A DNA stretch of 7,624 nucleotides from JAVWIF01 sp036639635. GTDB taxonomy: Bacteria > Bacillota_I > Bacilli_A > Erysipelotrichales > Erysipelotrichaceae. How positions within the stretch are numbered: position 1 is the first letter of the stretch; each line of letters begins with the position of its first letter. The position numbers were made by a program, and so were the translations under genes. Below the pieces are notes generated by a model that saw nothing but the letters and a program-made list of their open reading frames with translations, ran no database searches and was not told where the DNA came from. The stretch lies in assembly GCA_036639635.1 (NCBI GenBank), contig JAVWIF010000072.1, forward strand, positions 1 through 7,624, read 5' to 3'. Below, in pieces: positions 6,260 to 7,624 of the stretch.

Positions 6260-6925
6260 TTATAATGTTACTTTGCTTGTCCATCCTTCATATTTTCCAT
6301 TGTTCTTATGTGCTTCATTTACTAAATAAAGAATATTAGGAATTAATTTAAGTTCTTCCATTGGGGTAATATGTAGTACGATAAGTTCTAAATCTGCGTC
6401 TCCTTTAGAAACAACAAAGCCTTTATTTATAACCGTATTCTTGAATGCATCAAAGTCTTCTTTTGTTTCAAATATAACGCTATGGCGTACTGGACGCTCA
6501 TTCGCATGAACATCACCTTCTTCAAGCATTTTTTGTATAATTTCTTCCGCTTTGACTTTTAAGCTTGTTACTTCTTCAACTAAAATTTCAGGAAACTTTT
6601 CGTCAAATTCGCCAACAGCTTTTTTAACTTTTTTTTTGGTCTTTTTTACTTCATCTTGTGCTTTTTCGCAAAAATCTTCTGCTTTGTCTTTTACATCCTC
6701 TGCAATATCTTTGGCACATTCTTTAACATCATTCATACAACATGATTGAGGCTCACTAATAGGTCCCTCTTCTACATGTTCATCGTTTCCTTCGTATAAA
6801 TCTTCATCTGATAACAATCCTTGATCTAAATCAACGATTTCTTTTTTTTCATCCTTTTTGATTTTATATGCAACAAGAGCTGCAACACTTCCAAGGATAG
6901 CAATAGCTGGTATTATTTTTTTCAT
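6260..6925 (-). CDS. Membrane-anchored protein with helical repeat and RraB-like domain
   Basis: This is a 221-residue protein numbered from ATG 6925. A single N-terminal hydrophobic helix (about 4-22) ends in YKIKKDEKK, so the rest should be cytosolic. An acidic linker (about 30-60) and a CC pair (62-63) lead to a highly charged helical stretch with 11-residue spacing (about 71-103). The C-terminal part (about 148-215) reads HSVIFETKEDFDAF, then NKGF, LELIVLHITPMEEL, NILYLVNEAH and NGKYEGW. That pattern resembles the RraB family (regulator of RNase E activity B): an aromatic-rich first strand, a Pro in the second half, and a terminal G-x-Y-x-GW. The function in this organism is unknown. ATG 6925 is chosen because GGTGAT lies just upstream; the reading frame stays open to GTG 6937. 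Confidence 0.75.
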   Translation of the reverse strand: MKKIIPAIAILGSVAALVAYKIKKDEKKEIVDLDQGLLSDEDLYEGNDEHVEEGPISEPQSCCMNDVKECAKDIAEDVKDKAEDFCEKAQDEVKKTKKKVKKAVGEFDEKFPEILVEEVTSLKVKAEEIIQKMLEEGDVHANERPVRHSVIFETKEDFDAFKNTVINKGFVVSKGDADLELIVLHITPMEELKLIPNILYLVNEAHKNNGKYEGWTSKVTL

Positions 6926-6949
6926 GTTCATCACCACTTTCTTTGTTAT

Positions 6950-6980
6950 ATTGTATCACAAATATTAAACTTTTATACAA
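6950..6980 (-). promoter_or_regulatory. Extended -10 promoter of the RraB-like gene
   Basis: TGATACAAT (6950-6958) gives a TGn extension and a -10 box TACAAT. A poor -35 candidate TTGTAT (6975-6980) lies 19 bases upstream, longer than ideal. The predicted start would give a leader of about 20 bases before the start codon. Confidence 0.45.
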
Positions 6981-7624
6981 AAAAACTATTTTTTATACCA
7001 ATTTTTAGCCCATCACTATATTCAAAAACTGTGTTTCATAATCTCCTATTTTTAAAAAAAAATTTTTCATAATGTTCAAACAAATTAATATATTGAGTCT
7101 TCGTTGCATCTATAAATATCATAGTATAACTTTGTGTGATTTTTATGTATAGTCGAATCAACAAGTACCATTCGAATACCTGAGTAACCAAGGATAAACG
7201 TATGAACTGTAACTAAAGTTGTATAATCGACATATTAGTGTGATTTTCTACTATTACGCATTGGAATAAAACAATGCATTATTTTTCTAACAAATATAGC
7301 AAATTAATTTACTGAACAAACTCTCTAAATATCTGCCTTGAAGAAATCCAAACATTTTTTATATATTTGCTTCATAATGGTTACGAAATGATTCATGAGT
7401 TCTTCTTATTGATCCATATCTGAATAATGCAGCCATTAATTTGATAAGTGTTAGTATCAATAATTAATTATGGAAAGATTATGTAATGCCTTTTTGTTCA
7501 TTGGTGAATTTTAAGCTTCTACAAAATTACTATCTAGATGCCTGTATAATCCATTTTCACCTGACAATGTGTCCTTATGCATTCATAGCATCCGTGTGAT
7601 TATCATTCGCAAGATTAATGCTTA
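6960..7624. other. About 660 bases without an intact gene
   Basis: Neither strand has a reading frame that looks like a full gene. Beyond the promoter at its left end, the region holds only short minus-strand open stretches broken by stops. There is also a small plus-strand hairpin GCATTG/CAATGC (7258-7277) followed by a broken T-run, too weak to call a terminator. I see no tRNA, no CRISPR-like repeat and no terminal inverted repeats. Confidence 0.6.
6973..7234 (-). pseudogene. Possible decayed coding remnant, perhaps transposase-derived
   Basis: Two neighbouring frames carry protein-like stretches. One, open over 7088-7234, includes VHTFILGYSGIRMVLVDST. The next frame (7122 downwards) includes FIDATKTQYINLFEHYEKFF and, after one in-frame TGA, FEYSDGLKIGIKN, ending at 6973-6975. 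The wording FILGYSGIRMV recalls the core of IS21-type transposases, and YSDGLKIGIKN recalls the YSNGxxEGxN tail of ISL3-type ones. These hints conflict and are short. The AT-rich composition could generate them by chance, so this is a weak call. Confidence 0.2.

Noticed and set aside
6552..6749. Plus-strand open frame of 65 codons, Ser/Phe-rich
   Set aside because: It is the complement of the Lys/Glu-rich helical repeat, which explains its odd composition.
7132..7244. Repeated GTGTGATTTT as a CRISPR-like or regulatory repeat
   Set aside because: Only two 10-base copies about 100 bases apart, with no consistent spacing or further copies.
7258..7286. Plus-strand hairpin GCATTG/CAATGC with T-rich tail as a terminator
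   Set aside because: The stem is six pairs, the T-run is interrupted, and no plus-strand gene precedes it.

Overview
The window is AT-rich, and every gene I can support lies on the minus strand, so the biological reading order runs from the right end to the left. TGG is the tryptophan codon and TAA, TAG and TGA all act as stops, so there is no sign of a mycoplasma-type code. The strong Shine-Dalgarno sites, an L13-type mRNA leader, and the order ecfA1-ecfA2-ecfT-truA-(insert)-rplM-rpsI point to a low-GC Firmicute. I suspect an Erysipelotrichia-like gut anaerobe, but that level of placement is inference.

Reading from right to left: (1) 6960-7624 has no intact gene. It holds short, stop-interrupted reading-frame remnants that may be an old decayed coding region. 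(2) 6260-6925 encodes a membrane-anchored protein with an acidic linker, an 11-residue-periodic helical stretch, and a C-terminal domain that looks like RraB. It ends in a strong intrinsic terminator. (3) 4829-6133 has its own promoter. It encodes a six-helix HdeD/DUF308-like membrane protein joined to a large C-terminal domain with a possible His/Cys pair of the permuted papain type. (4) 1572-4767 is a tightly overlapping operon, ecfA1-ecfA2-ecfT-truA. Its first three genes make the shared energizing module of a group II ECF vitamin transporter, and its last makes tRNA pseudouridine synthase A. A small terminator overlaps the truA stop codon. (5) 676-1476 is a stand-alone PHP-family histidinol-phosphatase gene with its own extended -10 promoter. 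(6) 1-628 is the rplM-rpsI ribosomal protein operon, with a clear sigma-A promoter and a structured L13 leader; rpsI runs off the window.

The ecf-truA and rplM-rpsI blocks are the downstream part of the classic Firmicute rpoA-rplQ-ecfA1-ecfA2-ecfT-truA-rplM-rpsI cluster. Here the histidinol phosphatase sits between truA and rplM, and a membrane gene replaces rplQ upstream of ecfA1. Promoters at both breakpoints show that the ancestral unit has been divided into separate transcription units. No S-component (substrate-binding subunit) for the ECF transporter is in the window, so the module presumably serves S-components encoded elsewhere.

The two least ordinary genes are the HdeD-like/papain-like fusion and the tethered RraB-like protein. 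I see no CRISPR, phage, tRNA, rRNA or intact insertion sequence.
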